64,000 bases of DNA from Hoylesella timonensis 4401737 = DSM 22865 = JCM 15640. GTDB taxonomy: Bacteria > Bacteroidota > Bacteroidia > Bacteroidales > Bacteroidaceae. The position numbers and the translations under genes are program-made. The notes beneath the pieces were generated by a model, which was given only the letters and a program-made list of their open reading frames with translations, made no database searches and had not been told where the DNA came from. Where the stretch lies: the NCBI RefSeq assembly GCF_000455445.1, contig NZ_HG417090.1, forward strand, positions 388,205-452,204. The letters are read 5' to 3'. Positions 1 through 8,251 of the stretch are shown here, piece by piece; the stretch's first letter is position 1; each line of letters opens with the position of its first letter.

Positions 1-21
1 TGATTTTTTTGCAAACAAAAA

Positions 22-65
22 AAAGACCATCTCCTTGCTCTAAAATGAGTTTTGGAATGGTCTTT
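22..65 (-). terminator. Intrinsic terminator downstream of pepD
   Basis: The inverted repeat AAAGACCAT / ATGGTCTTT (9 bp) encloses a 26-nt loop. Read on the minus strand it is followed by a run of T, so it fits termination of pepD, which ends about 105 nt upstream on that strand. It may also work for anything arriving on the plus strand. Confidence 0.75.
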
Positions 66-171
66 CTTTATAGATGCGTTTCAGTCTGTACGCTCTTCAG
101 GCGAAAAAATACAAATAGAAACCTCCTGTTGGCAGGTTGCTCATGCTTGATGTGGCATGAACTTGTATGAA

Positions 172-1632
172 TTATTTATTTTCAGGAATGTGCTTAAGGA
201 TTTCAAGCAGATGATCCCATACCATTTGAACAGTCGGGATATGCAGACGCTCATCGGGCGTATGGACGAAACGGAGCGTAGGACCGAAGCTCACCATATC
301 GATATGAGGATAACGCTCAGAGAACAAACCGCATTCCAAACCAGCATGAATACCAAGTACTTTCGGTTCTTTGTTGAAGAGTTTCTTATAGGCGTCAACG
401 GTAATCTTAACCAGTTTGCTGTCAGGATTCATGTTCCATGCTGGGTATCCGTCTGTTTGCTCCACCTTGGCACCAGCCAATTCATAGGCAGCCTTAACGG
501 TGTTGCACATATTGTCCAAATTGCTCATCACATTACTGCGCTGTGAAGACAGGATTTCTACCTTGTCTTCTAAGGTTTTAACGGCTGCAACGTTGCTGGA
601 AGTTTCTACCATCTTTGCCAAAATTTCATCTTGACACATGGCAAAAACACCGTTGTCGACAGCCTGCAGGGCATTGATAATCAGGCAACCTACGCTCTTA
701 GGCAGTACCCGACATGCTTCTGCGCTCTCCATGCTAAATACCATCTCCTTATCGGTAACGTGGTACTCCTGCATCACTTCTGTTTGGAATACGTTCCAGT
801 CGGCACGCACTTGCTCTTTAACATCGTTAGGGATGGCAAATATCACCTTTCCATCGCGAGGAATGGCATTGTGTAACTTACCGCTGTTAAAAGAACACAA
901 ACGCAAGTCGAACTTTTCTTTTTCATTATAGAGGAATCTATTGAGTATCTTAATGGCGTTGGCACGTTTCTTATTGATATCATCGCCAGAGTGGCCACCT
1001 ACCAATCCCTTCAATGCAATTTGCAGGAAGAAATAGTCTTTAGGAGCCTCTTCTGCTTGAAAGTCAAAGGTGGCATTGGTGCTACGTCCGCCTGCACAAC
1101 TCACAAAAATCTGTCCTTCGTCTTCCGAGTCAAGGTTGATGAGATAGTCGCCTGTCATGAAACCTGCCTTCATACCCATAGCTCCAGTGAGCTGTGTCTC
1201 CTCGTCTCTGGTAAATACGCACTCGATAGGACCGTGCTCTATGTCGTCGGCACTAAGGATAGCCAGTTCGATAGCCATGCCAATACCATCGTCAGCACCC
1301 AGTGTGGTGCCTTTGGCGGTGAGCCATTCACCATCGATATAGGTCTGAATGGCATCCTTGTCAAAGTCGAACTCTACATCTACCAACTTGTCGCACACCA
1401 TATCCATGTGACTTTGCAAAATCACAGTAGCCAGATTTTCATAGCCTTTGGTGGCAGGCTTACGGATAATCACGTTGCCAGTCTCGTCAACCTTGGTTTC
1501 CAACTGATGCTTTTTCCCAAATTCTTTCAGGTATTCTATCATCTTTTCCTCACGCTTGGAAGGGCGTGGAATCTCATTAATTCTTGCAAATTGCTCAAAC
1601 ACGCCAGCCGGCTTTAAGTCTTTCTTTTCCAT
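172..1632 (-). CDS. pepD: Aminoacyl-histidine dipeptidase (peptidase M20C)
   Basis: Cytosolic zinc dipeptidase that hydrolyses Xaa-His and other dipeptides. It has 486 aa, the normal PepD length. M20 metal and catalytic landmarks are visible: HMD at residues 75-77, GADDGIG around 113-119 with the bridging Asp, and the EE pair at 144-145. A C-terminal HTPDE segment fits the last metal-ligand region. The central region is the dimerisation (lid) domain of the family. It is monocistronic on the minus strand, with a TATATTTG box about 80 nt upstream and a terminator downstream. Identity is secure; substrate range is inferred from the family. Confidence 0.95.
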   Translation of the reverse strand: MEKKDLKPAGVFEQFARINEIPRPSKREEKMIEYLKEFGKKHQLETKVDETGNVIIRKPATKGYENLATVILQSHMDMVCDKLVDVEFDFDKDAIQTYIDGEWLTAKGTTLGADDGIGMAIELAILSADDIEHGPIECVFTRDEETQLTGAMGMKAGFMTGDYLINLDSEDEGQIFVSCAGGRSTNATFDFQAEEAPKDYFFLQIALKGLVGGHSGDDINKKRANAIKILNRFLYNEKEKFDLRLCSFNSGKLHNAIPRDGKVIFAIPNDVKEQVRADWNVFQTEVMQEYHVTDKEMVFSMESAEACRVLPKSVGCLIINALQAVDNGVFAMCQDEILAKMVETSSNVAAVKTLEDKVEILSSQRSNVMSNLDNMCNTVKAAYELAGAKVEQTDGYPAWNMNPDSKLVKITVDAYKKLFNKEPKVLGIHAGLECGLFSERYPHIDMVSFGPTLRFVHTPDERLHIPTVQMVWDHLLEILKHIPENK

Positions 1633-1675
1633 GTTATTTTTTGTTTTTTTATTTTGTAAATTGCGTTATTTCCAC

Positions 1676-1683
1676 TATCTTTG
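1676..1683 (+). promoter_or_regulatory. -7 box TATCTTTG for the small membrane protein gene
   Basis: Matches the Bacteroidota consensus TAnnTTTG, about 42 nt before the ATG at 1726. It faces the pepD box at 1711-1718, so the two genes share a compact divergent promoter region. Confidence 0.6.
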
Positions 1684-1710
1684 CCACGTTTATTTAACAA
1701 AGTGACCCTG

Positions 1711-1718
1711 CAAATATA
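1711..1718 (-). promoter_or_regulatory. -7 box TATATTTG for pepD
   Basis: On the minus strand this reads TATATTTG followed by CAGG, about 80 nt upstream of the pepD start. Confidence 0.6.
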
Positions 1719-1725
1719 ACTAAAA

Positions 1726-1920
1726 ATGTTGAAAACATTACTTCTTAGCGTGTTAATTATTGCAATCTGCTTTGCATTGCTGGCTGTAAAGTTGCTTTTT
1801 CGTAAAAATGGCTCGTTTACTTCTCAGCACATTCATGACAGTAAGGCGATGCAGGAGCGGGGCATTCATTGTGTGGTAGACCAAGACCGTGAGGCTCGAC
1901 GTAGCAACAAGGCTTGTTAA
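1726..1920 (+). CDS. Small single-span membrane protein, conserved-type hypothetical
   Basis: A 64-aa protein with a hydrophobic N-terminus (about residues 3-23, LLLSVLIIAICFALLAVKLL) and a short polar tail with QHIHDSKAMQERGIHCV and a second Cys at the end. I recall similar short proteins with this SKAM..RGIHC tail next to OmpH-type genes in Bacteroidales; the function is unknown to me. The tail has three His and two Cys, so metal or redox binding is possible but only a guess. It has its own promoter, and ompH begins 110 nt later on the same strand. Confidence 0.7.
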   Translation: MLKTLLLSVLIIAICFALLAVKLLFRKNGSFTSQHIHDSKAMQERGIHCVVDQDREARRSNKAC

Positions 1921-2030
1921 TCTGTAGAGATAAGGCGACTAACCCCTGTCTTCTACGAGTTTAACCCAATGCAATAAGGCAGTTAGAGTTGATATGATAA
2001 GAAAATAAAACATTAATATTAAATAAAACA

Positions 2031-2645
2031 ATGAAGAAAACAATGATTCGTTCGGTTGCTGTTGCCGCTTTGGCAGCATTCACATTGGTGGCTTGCGACA
2101 AATCCAAATCGCAGGTAGACAACAAAAATGAAGAGGCAGCCCCAAAGGTGCCTACTGAATTTAAGATTGCTTATGTGGAGGTGGATAGCATCATGACCCA
2201 GTACAAGTTTTGCAAAGATTATAGTATGATTCTTCAGAAAAAGGGTCAAAATATACAGAACACCTTGGCTGGCAAACAAAAACAATTGGAGCAGGCAGCT
2301 GGTAATTTCCAACAAAAACTACAGCAAAATGCGTACACTCGTGAGCAAGCCGAGTCGATTCAGGCTGGGTTGCAAAAGCAAGGAGCTGATTTACAAGCCC
2401 TGAACCAACGTTTGACCAATGAGTTCCAAACCGAAACGGACAAATATAATAAGGCATTGCGTGACTCTATTCAGCACTTTTTGGCAAGTTATAACAAAGA
2501 CAAAAAATACAGTTTGATTTTGTCAAAGGCAGGGGATAACTTGCTATATGCCGACAAGGCGTATGACATCACCAAGGATGTTGTGGCAGGACTGAACAAG
2601 GCTTACAAACCTGTGGATGTAAAGAAAAAGGACGAGAAGAAATAA
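2031..2645 (+). CDS. OmpH/Skp-family periplasmic chaperone lipoprotein
   Basis: A 204-aa protein with a lipoprotein signal: basic start, hydrophobic segment and lipobox LVAC with Cys22. After a short linker (25-45) comes the OmpH-like region. It opens with the strand FKIAYVEVDSIM (about 45-56), followed by a long Gln/Lys-rich coiled coil (about 70-140) and a return to the body near 160-190, as in Skp. Skp proteins hold unfolded outer-membrane proteins in the periplasm. The lipid anchor is common in Bacteroidota forms. The C-terminus is very basic (KKKDEKK). A strong terminator follows. Confidence 0.85.
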   Translation: MKKTMIRSVAVAALAAFTLVACDKSKSQVDNKNEEAAPKVPTEFKIAYVEVDSIMTQYKFCKDYSMILQKKGQNIQNTLAGKQKQLEQAAGNFQQKLQQNAYTREQAESIQAGLQKQGADLQALNQRLTNEFQTETDKYNKALRDSIQHFLASYNKDKKYSLILSKAGDNLLYADKAYDITKDVVAGLNKAYKPVDVKKKDEKK

Positions 2646-2696
2646 CAACGGTGTTTGAGACGACAGTTTTCAAATATCATTATCTTGATATAATGA

Positions 2697-2726
2697 ATGC
2701 GAGCTTTTTCGGCTCGCATTTTTTTG
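2697..2726 (+). terminator. Intrinsic terminator of the ompH-like gene
   Basis: Perfect 8-bp stem ATGCGAGC / GCTCGCAT with a 7-nt loop, followed by a T run, about 50 nt after the stop codon. Confidence 0.9.
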
Positions 2727-2870
2727 CTAAATAGGTTGGTTACGTGGACGCTTGAACATGGAGCAATGATGCATAACTCTTTTATTTTAGAATAAATTTT
2801 TTACTACGAAGCGCATCTCTAAAATTGCATTTGTGTAATGGTTGGTATGTTGCGTTGAAGAATATTTAAT

Positions 2871-3259
2871 GCTGAATTTTCTTTACAAAGTGCCTCTCAA
2901 AACTCTCGTAAAATCCATCAACAGCAAAGTTGGTCGCAAATACGCAAGTTATGAGCAACTTTCATAACCTACTGTTACATAAGTTATTACGATTAAATCA
3001 CTTTCATTTGTTCCCATTTTTACCCTTTCTCAACGGCTAAAGCATTGAGATAAGCTCGCTATTTGCATGTTTTAAGGTAGCTGAAGCATGTGAATAACAC
3101 TTCAAAAGCGTGTTTCCAAGCCTGTTAAGTCAATGTTTTAGTTTCAAGAGACGTTTATTTCGTTAAAATCAGCACATTTTTGTATATCAATTGCCTATTA
3201 AATTTTTCTATTTTGAAGATTTTAAATGGGCGTTTTTTGGTAAAATAATAGGACAAAAA
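2871..3259 (+). repeat. Intergenic repeat family, copy A (389 bp)
   Basis: First of four copies of one repeat. The sense orientation begins GCTGAATTTTCTTTACAAAG and ends near TTTTTTGGTAAAATAATAGG then ACAAAA. It carries hairpin 1 (CGTA 2907-2910 and ATCAAC 2917-2922 with GTTGGT 2929-2934 and TACG 2941-2944) and hairpin 2 (3065-3074 with 3082-3091). It lies between the 3' ends of two convergent genes. It has no long ORF and no transposase. Other copies are at 15452, 28300 and 62328. Confidence 0.92.
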
Positions 3260-3534
3260 CAATCATGATTTTTTGTTTCAACAACAAATCGAACAAATGA
3301 CACGAATATGACGGTTGGAATCAATGAACGCAGGCGTTCACCGAATATAGCGAATTTAGCAAGCAAACACAACATGTTGATGTCGATAGATTTGTTGCAC
3401 TCGCAGAACGCTTGCGTTCATTGTCTTGTTTAGTAGATTTGTTTCATTGCTTTTATTTGTTGTTCAACATGCCGTTAAATCAAAGAGCCTTAGGGGCATT
3501 ATTTTTACAACAGTGACCCTTCAAATCATAGGAA
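3260..3534. other. Non-coding spacer with two matching palindromes
   Basis: Contains two short palindromes, GAACGC-AG-GCGTTC (3326-3339) and GAACGC-TT-GCGTTC (3406-3419), each preceded or followed by AATGAAC/GTTCATT, so they also form a larger inverted pair. No ORF or promoter was recognised. The stretch 2727-2870 before copy A also shows nothing recognisable. Confidence 0.5.
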
Positions 3535-3990
3535 TTATTTGTATTGTTGCCAATAACGAATGAGGCGTTCGGACGCATCACGAGCAAATAAGACACTGGA
3601 GCCTACTGGTAAACGAAAAACAGGATGATGATTGAGCGTAGTGGTAATCACAAGATGGTACGACTGTGCTTCGTACGGACTGCTACTATTGTGGAACGTT
3701 ATATCTTCGATTTGGTTGAAACTCACTTTCGTATTATTGATATAGAGGTAGTTAGGATAAATCGTGAGATGATCCTCCTCGAACATCATGACGTCTATGG
3801 GCAATTGATTCTCTTGCTCATTTTTAGAATCAGTGTCATTATTAGTTGCTGCTACAACATGTTTTTCCCGAAAGTAACCTTTCCGATACAGCCAAAATGC
3901 AATGACACCTAATCCCACAATGACAATGAGCAAAATGGGAAAGATGTCCGCAAAGCGAAGTGTTGTAGGTATGATTGGTACTTCTTCCAT
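3535..3990 (-). CDS. Hypothetical membrane-anchored protein
   Basis: A 151-aa protein not recognised at family level. Residues about 14-36 form one hydrophobic span (FPILLIVIVGLGVIAFWLYR) after a short N-terminus. A polar, acidic linker (about 45-65) then leads to a beta-rich soluble domain ending LIRYWQQYK. The soluble part could resemble a small PH-like membrane-protein domain (strand-rich, with YLYINNTKVSFNQIEDITF), but this is inference from pattern only. It lies 45 nt downstream of pyrF on the same strand and is likely cotranscribed with it. Confidence 0.7.
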   Translation of the reverse strand: MEEVPIIPTTLRFADIFPILLIVIVGLGVIAFWLYRKGYFREKHVVAATNNDTDSKNEQENQLPIDVMMFEEDHLTIYPNYLYINNTKVSFNQIEDITFHNSSSPYEAQSYHLVITTTLNHHPVFRLPVGSSVLFARDASERLIRYWQQYK

Positions 3991-4035
3991 AACAAGAACG
4001 AATCAATGTGCTTTTGTGAGTTGCCGATTGGTATT

Positions 4036-4860
4036 TCAGCAATGCGCTTGCAGTTCCTCTTTCATCTGAGCTTGCAGTTCCTTTGCTGCTTCTTTCGCTG
4101 CTTCAGCAAAGTGTATATCGTTGCTGGCATAGAGGATGCCGCGTGAGCTGTTGACAAGTAAACCACAGTCTTTTGTCATGCCATAGCGACACACTTCCTG
4201 CAAACTACCACCTTGAGCACCAATGCCCGGTACGAGCAAGAAATGATGAGGGGCTACTTTTCGGATGTCTTCGAACATCTTTCCTTGTGTGGCACCAACC
4301 ACATACATCATATTCTCATCCGTTCCCCATTGGCTCGAGGTAGCTATTACCTTCTCAAAAAGGCGCATACCTGTGGTATCTTGTGTTAGTTGGAAGTCGT
4401 GTGAGCCTTTATTACTGGTGAGTGCCAGCACGATAGCCCATTTGTCTTGGTATGCAAGAAAAGGTTTTACGCTGTCCTCGCCCATGTAGGGGGCAATGGT
4501 GAGGGCGTCTACTTGGTACGTTTCGAAGAAAGTCTTGGCGTACATGGCAGAGGTGTTGCCTATATCTCCACGCTTGGCATCGGCAATGAGGAAGTGTGTG
4601 GGATAGTTGTCTTGCAGATATTTCACTGTTTTCTCGAACGACAGCATTCCCTTGATGCCAGTAGATTCGTAGAAAGCCAAGTTGGGCTTATAGGCTACGC
4701 AGTAGGGGGCAGTGGCATCGATGATCGCACGATTAAAGGCAAAGATAGGGTCTTCGTCTTCCAAGAGGTGTGCTGGTATCTTCTGTAGGTCTGGATCTAA
4801 GCCTACGCATAGAAAAGTTTGTTTGTCAAAGATTTGTTTGACGAGCTGTTGTTTGGTCAT
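4036..4860 (-). CDS. pyrF: Orotidine 5'-phosphate decarboxylase
   Basis: Last step of UMP synthesis: decarboxylates OMP to UMP. The 274-aa length fits the longer (type 2) OMP decarboxylase subfamily. The catalytic motif DAKRGDI is at residues 94-100, with Lys96 as proton donor. LDPDLQKIP near the start and VPGIGAQGG with a downstream NSSRGILYA near the end are the usual phosphate-binding loops. It lies downstream of prfA on the same strand, across an unusual 270-bp repetitive spacer. The C-terminal tail ([21 protein letters not shown]) is helical and repetitive. Confidence 0.96.
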   Translation of the reverse strand: MTKQQLVKQIFDKQTFLCVGLDPDLQKIPAHLLEDEDPIFAFNRAIIDATAPYCVAYKPNLAFYESTGIKGMLSFEKTVKYLQDNYPTHFLIADAKRGDIGNTSAMYAKTFFETYQVDALTIAPYMGEDSVKPFLAYQDKWAIVLALTSNKGSHDFQLTQDTTGMRLFEKVIATSSQWGTDENMMYVVGATQGKMFEDIRKVAPHHFLLVPGIGAQGGSLQEVCRYGMTKDCGLLVNSSRGILYASNDIHFAEAAKEAAKELQAQMKEELQAHC

Positions 4861-5132
4861 GGAGTGAGTTTTTTAGTTTTTTAGTTTTTGAGTTGATGAG
4901 TTGAGTTTTTTAGTTTTTGAGTTGATGAGATTAGTTTTTTAGTTTGTGAGTTGTTTAGTTTTTAAGTTGAGGAGTTTTTTGTGTTGAGAAGTTTTTTATA
5001 GAGAAGTTTATAAAGTTTTTATTAACTAATAAACTTTTTATCTCCTTACCTCATCAACTCAAAAACTCACAAACTCAAAAACTCACAAACTAAACTCATG
5101 AACTTAAAAACTTAAAAACTTAAAAACTCATC
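4861..5132. repeat. Low-complexity quasi-palindromic spacer between prfA and pyrF
   Basis: The plus strand begins with several imperfect repeats of AGTTTTTGAGTTGATGAG and TTTTTTAG (about 4868-4990). It ends with the opposite type, CTCATCAACTCAAAAACTC and AACTTAAAAACTTAAAAACT units (about 5040-5130). Together they can fold into one long imperfect hairpin in the minus-strand transcript. A short relative (GAGTTGATGAGTTGATATG) lies between aroE and purM near 7438-7456. Confidence 0.75.
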
Positions 5133-6245
5133 TTACAATTCACTATCTTTCAATTTCTCGGCATTCTCTGCAACGGTAAGGGCATCGATGACACCTTGAA
5201 TGTCGCCACCAATAAAGCCTTGCAGGTCGTGAGTGGTGTAGCCGATGCGGTGGTCAGTGACACGTCCTTGTGGATAGTTGTAGGTACGAATCTTCGCGCT
5301 GCGGTCGCCAGTAGATACCAATGACTTGCGTCGGTTGGCAATATCGTCAATGTATTTTTGATGCTCACGGTCGTAAATAAAGGTACGTAAGCGTGACAAC
5401 GCACGTTCCTTGTTCTTAGGTTGGTCGCGTGTCTCGGTACATTCAATGAGAATTTCCTCCACTTCGCCAGTGTTGGGGTTCTTCCATGGATAGCGAAGAC
5501 GAACACCCGATTCAACCTTGTTGACGTTTTGTCCACCAGCTCCCGAGCTTCTGAACGTGTCCCATTTAATGTCACCCTCGTTGATGTTCACCTCAAACTG
5601 GTCTGCCTCTGGCAACACTGCCACCGTAGCAGCCGATGTGTGCATGCGTCCCTGTGTCTCCGTGGCAGGTACACGTTGCACACGATGTACACCACTTTCG
5701 TACTTCAACGTACCGTAGACATTGTCGCCACTCACCGCAAAATCGATTTCTTTGTAGCCACCCACCGAGCCTTCGTTGACGGATGTGACACTTAACGTCC
5801 AACCTTTCGAGTCGCAGTAATGCTTATACATATTAAATAAGTCGCCTGCAAACAGGGCTGCCTCATCTCCTCCCGTGCCAGCACGTATTTCCATTTGTAC
5901 GTTCTTGGCATCTTCTGGGTCTTTTGGCACTAATGCTAATTTTATCTCTTCTTCCAATTGTGGCTGCATATCTTCGTTGGCTTGCAATTCCTCACGAGCC
6001 ATCTCTTTCATGTCAGCATCCGTTTCATTGGCAAGAATATCTTTCGACTCACGTATGGCATTGAGGCATGCAATGTATCGCTTGCGAATGTCCATGATGT
6101 CGCCAAGGTCTTTGTATTCCTTGGTTAGCTTTACATAGCGTGGCTGATCGGCTATGACATCTGGGTCGGTAATCAAGGTAGATACTTCTTCAAACCTTGC
6201 CTCTAATCCTTCGAGCTTATTCAGTATGCTGTTGTTTTCTATCAT
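5133..6245 (-). CDS. prfA: Peptide chain release factor 1
   Basis: Recognises UAA and UAG in the ribosomal A site and triggers peptide release. It has 370 aa. The class I release factor layout is complete: N-terminal helical domain (1-105), then domain 2 with the anticodon-like RVPATE motif (PAT at 193-195), which marks RF1 rather than RF2. The GGQ motif is at 237-239 in GAGGQNVNKV, with the Gln that PrmC methylates. It sits 4 nt after the purM stop on the same strand, so it is probably translationally coupled to purM. Confidence 0.97.
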   Translation of the reverse strand: MIENNSILNKLEGLEARFEEVSTLITDPDVIADQPRYVKLTKEYKDLGDIMDIRKRYIACLNAIRESKDILANETDADMKEMAREELQANEDMQPQLEEEIKLALVPKDPEDAKNVQMEIRAGTGGDEAALFAGDLFNMYKHYCDSKGWTLSVTSVNEGSVGGYKEIDFAVSGDNVYGTLKYESGVHRVQRVPATETQGRMHTSAATVAVLPEADQFEVNINEGDIKWDTFRSSGAGGQNVNKVESGVRLRYPWKNPNTGEVEEILIECTETRDQPKNKERALSRLRTFIYDREHQKYIDDIANRRKSLVSTGDRSAKIRTYNYPQGRVTDHRIGYTTHDLQGFIGGDIQGVIDALTVAENAEKLKDSEL

Positions 6246-6249
6246 ATAT

Positions 6250-7410
6250 TTAATATTCGAATGTTCCTAATTCTGATTGAATGGTGAGAGAGCGTTTTCC
6301 CTCCTCGATATGCCCGATGATTTGGGCGTCAACATTGAAACTTTTGCTGATTGAAATGATTTCTTGTGCGTACTCGGGAGCCACATATATTTCCATGCGA
6401 TGCCCCATGTTGAAGACTTTGTACATCTCTTTCCAATCAGTACCACTGCAACGTTGGATGGTTTTGAATAGGGGAGGAACGGGGAATAAGTTGTCTTTTA
6501 CCACTTTGCAATTGTCGCTGACAAAGTGTAGCACCTTTGTTTGGGCGCCTCCTGTGCAGTGAACCATGCCATGAATGTGACTTCGATGTGCATCTAACAC
6601 CTTCTTTATAATAGGTGCATAGGTGCGAGTAGGCGAGAGCACCAAATGACCAGCATCAATCTCCACGCCCTCTATGCTATCGGTGAGTTGATATTCACCG
6701 CTATACACCAAATCATCAGGTACGGCATTATCGTAACTTTCAGGGAACTTTTCTGCCAAGTATTTGGCAAAGACGTCGTGGCGGGCACTGGTGAGACCGT
6801 TGCTTCCCATACCACCGTTGTATGTTTTCTCATAGGTAGCCTGTCCTGTGCTGCTCAATCCTACGATGACATCGCCAGGACGGATGTTGGCATTGTCGAT
6901 GACCTCGCTGCGCTTCATGCGGCAGGTCACCGTAGAATCGACGATGATGGTGCGCACCAAGTCGCCTACATCAGCCGTTTCGCCTCCTGTGGGGTAAATG
7001 CCAATGCCCATGTCTCGCATCTCTTGCAACAATTCGTCGGTGCCGTTGATAATCGCAGAAATGACTTCACCGGGTATCAAGAGCTTGTTACGCCCAATAG
7101 TACTTGATACTAAGATGTTATCTACTGCCCCCACACACAGCAAGTCGTCGGTGTTCATCACAATGGCATCTTGTGCAATGCCTTTCCATACACCAAGGTC
7201 GCCCGTCTCTTTCCAGTACATATATGCTAAAGACGATTTGGTGCCAGCACCATCGGCATGCATGATGTTGCAGTAGTCGGGGTCTCCTCCCAGTATGTCA
7301 GGAATGATTTTGCAGAAAGCTTGTGGGTAAATGCCTTTGTCAATGTTCTTAATAGCGTTGTGTACATCTTCTTTGGCGGCAGACACACCGCGCAACATAT
7401 ATCTGTCCAT
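6250..7410 (-). CDS. purM: Phosphoribosylformylglycinamidine cyclo-ligase (AIR synthase)
   Basis: Fifth step of purine synthesis: ATP-dependent closure of FGAM to AIR. At 386 aa it is somewhat longer than the enterobacterial enzyme (about 345). Landmarks are HADGAGTKSSLA near residue 52, the metal/ATP segment MNTDDLLCVGA, and PTGGETADVGDL near 140, all typical of the PurM/ThiL ATP-binding fold. It is directly upstream of prfA (4-nt gap). The pairing of a purine gene with prfA and pyrF looks like a conserved-type Bacteroidales arrangement, which is from memory. Confidence 0.95.
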   Translation of the reverse strand: MDRYMLRGVSAAKEDVHNAIKNIDKGIYPQAFCKIIPDILGGDPDYCNIMHADGAGTKSSLAYMYWKETGDLGVWKGIAQDAIVMNTDDLLCVGAVDNILVSSTIGRNKLLIPGEVISAIINGTDELLQEMRDMGIGIYPTGGETADVGDLVRTIIVDSTVTCRMKRSEVIDNANIRPGDVIVGLSSTGQATYEKTYNGGMGSNGLTSARHDVFAKYLAEKFPESYDNAVPDDLVYSGEYQLTDSIEGVEIDAGHLVLSPTRTYAPIIKKVLDAHRSHIHGMVHCTGGAQTKVLHFVSDNCKVVKDNLFPVPPLFKTIQRCSGTDWKEMYKVFNMGHRMEIYVAPEYAQEIISISKSFNVDAQIIGHIEEGKRSLTIQSELGTFEY

Positions 7411-7463
7411 GTGGTTGTAAGTTTTTTATTGTTGACGAGTTGATGAGTTGATATGTTGATTGA

Positions 7464-8207
7464 TTAGTATTCGTGCCAAAACTCCCATGAGACAAAAGCT
7501 TGCAATAAGAGCATTTCCAATCCATTCTTTATAGTTGCTCCGTGTTCGGCTCCTTTCTTTAGAAACAATGTTTCATCAGGATTGTAAATCAAGTCGTAGA
7601 GGAGATGGTGCATGTCCATGGCTTCATAAGGCAGAGGAGGACAAGTGTCTGCATGTGGATACATGCCCACGGGTGTACAGTTGACAACGATGCAATAATC
7701 GTTCATAACGGCAGGTGTGATGTCTTGGTAGGTCAAAACACCTTGGCGAGCGGTTCTTGAGACGAACTTTGTCGTAATGCCCAACGAGCGCAAGCCTACG
7801 TCAATGGCTTTTGCAGCACCGCCCGTACCGAGGATGAGGGCTTTCTGATGAAAGGTTTCTAACATGGGTTCGATACTTCTGGTAAATCCAATCACGTCAC
7901 TATTGAAGCCTTTTAGAAGTGTCTTCTTGCCTTTGTGTGTTACTTTAATGACGTTGACGGCGCCAATTTCTTTCGCTTCTGGACTGATTTCGTCTAAATA
8001 AGAAATCACTTTCTCTTTATAAGGTATGGTGACGTTTAATCCCTTAAGCTCGGGGTTGGAAGCCAACACCTCTTCGAGATTTTCTATTTTTGGTATTTCA
8101 AAATTTACATATTGGGCATCTATTCCTTCGTTTTCAAATTTCTCATTGAAGTAATCAATAGAGAACGAATGTCCGAGTGGATAGCCTATCAGTCCGTATT
8201 TGTCCAT
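7464..8207 (-). CDS. aroE: Shikimate dehydrogenase
   Basis: NADPH-dependent reduction of 3-dehydroshikimate in the chorismate pathway. At 247 aa it is at the short end of the family. Shikimate-binding Ser14 and Ser16 lie in GHSFS, catalytic Lys64 in NVTIPYKEK, and the second substrate ligand Asp104 in NSDVIGF. The NADP-binding GTGGAAKA is at 127-134. It lies between menG and purM in the minus-strand run, with about 50 nt on either side. Chorismate feeds menaquinone synthesis, which fits the adjacent menG. Confidence 0.95.
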   Translation of the reverse strand: MDKYGLIGYPLGHSFSIDYFNEKFENEGIDAQYVNFEIPKIENLEEVLASNPELKGLNVTIPYKEKVISYLDEISPEAKEIGAVNVIKVTHKGKKTLLKGFNSDVIGFTRSIEPMLETFHQKALILGTGGAAKAIDVGLRSLGITTKFVSRTARQGVLTYQDITPAVMNDYCIVVNCTPVGMYPHADTCPPLPYEAMDMHHLLYDLIYNPDETLFLKKGAEHGATIKNGLEMLLLQAFVSWEFWHEY

Positions 8208-8251
8208 ATTCTATGTGTTATCGTTCGTCAATTTGAGGGCAATAGGGTAGC

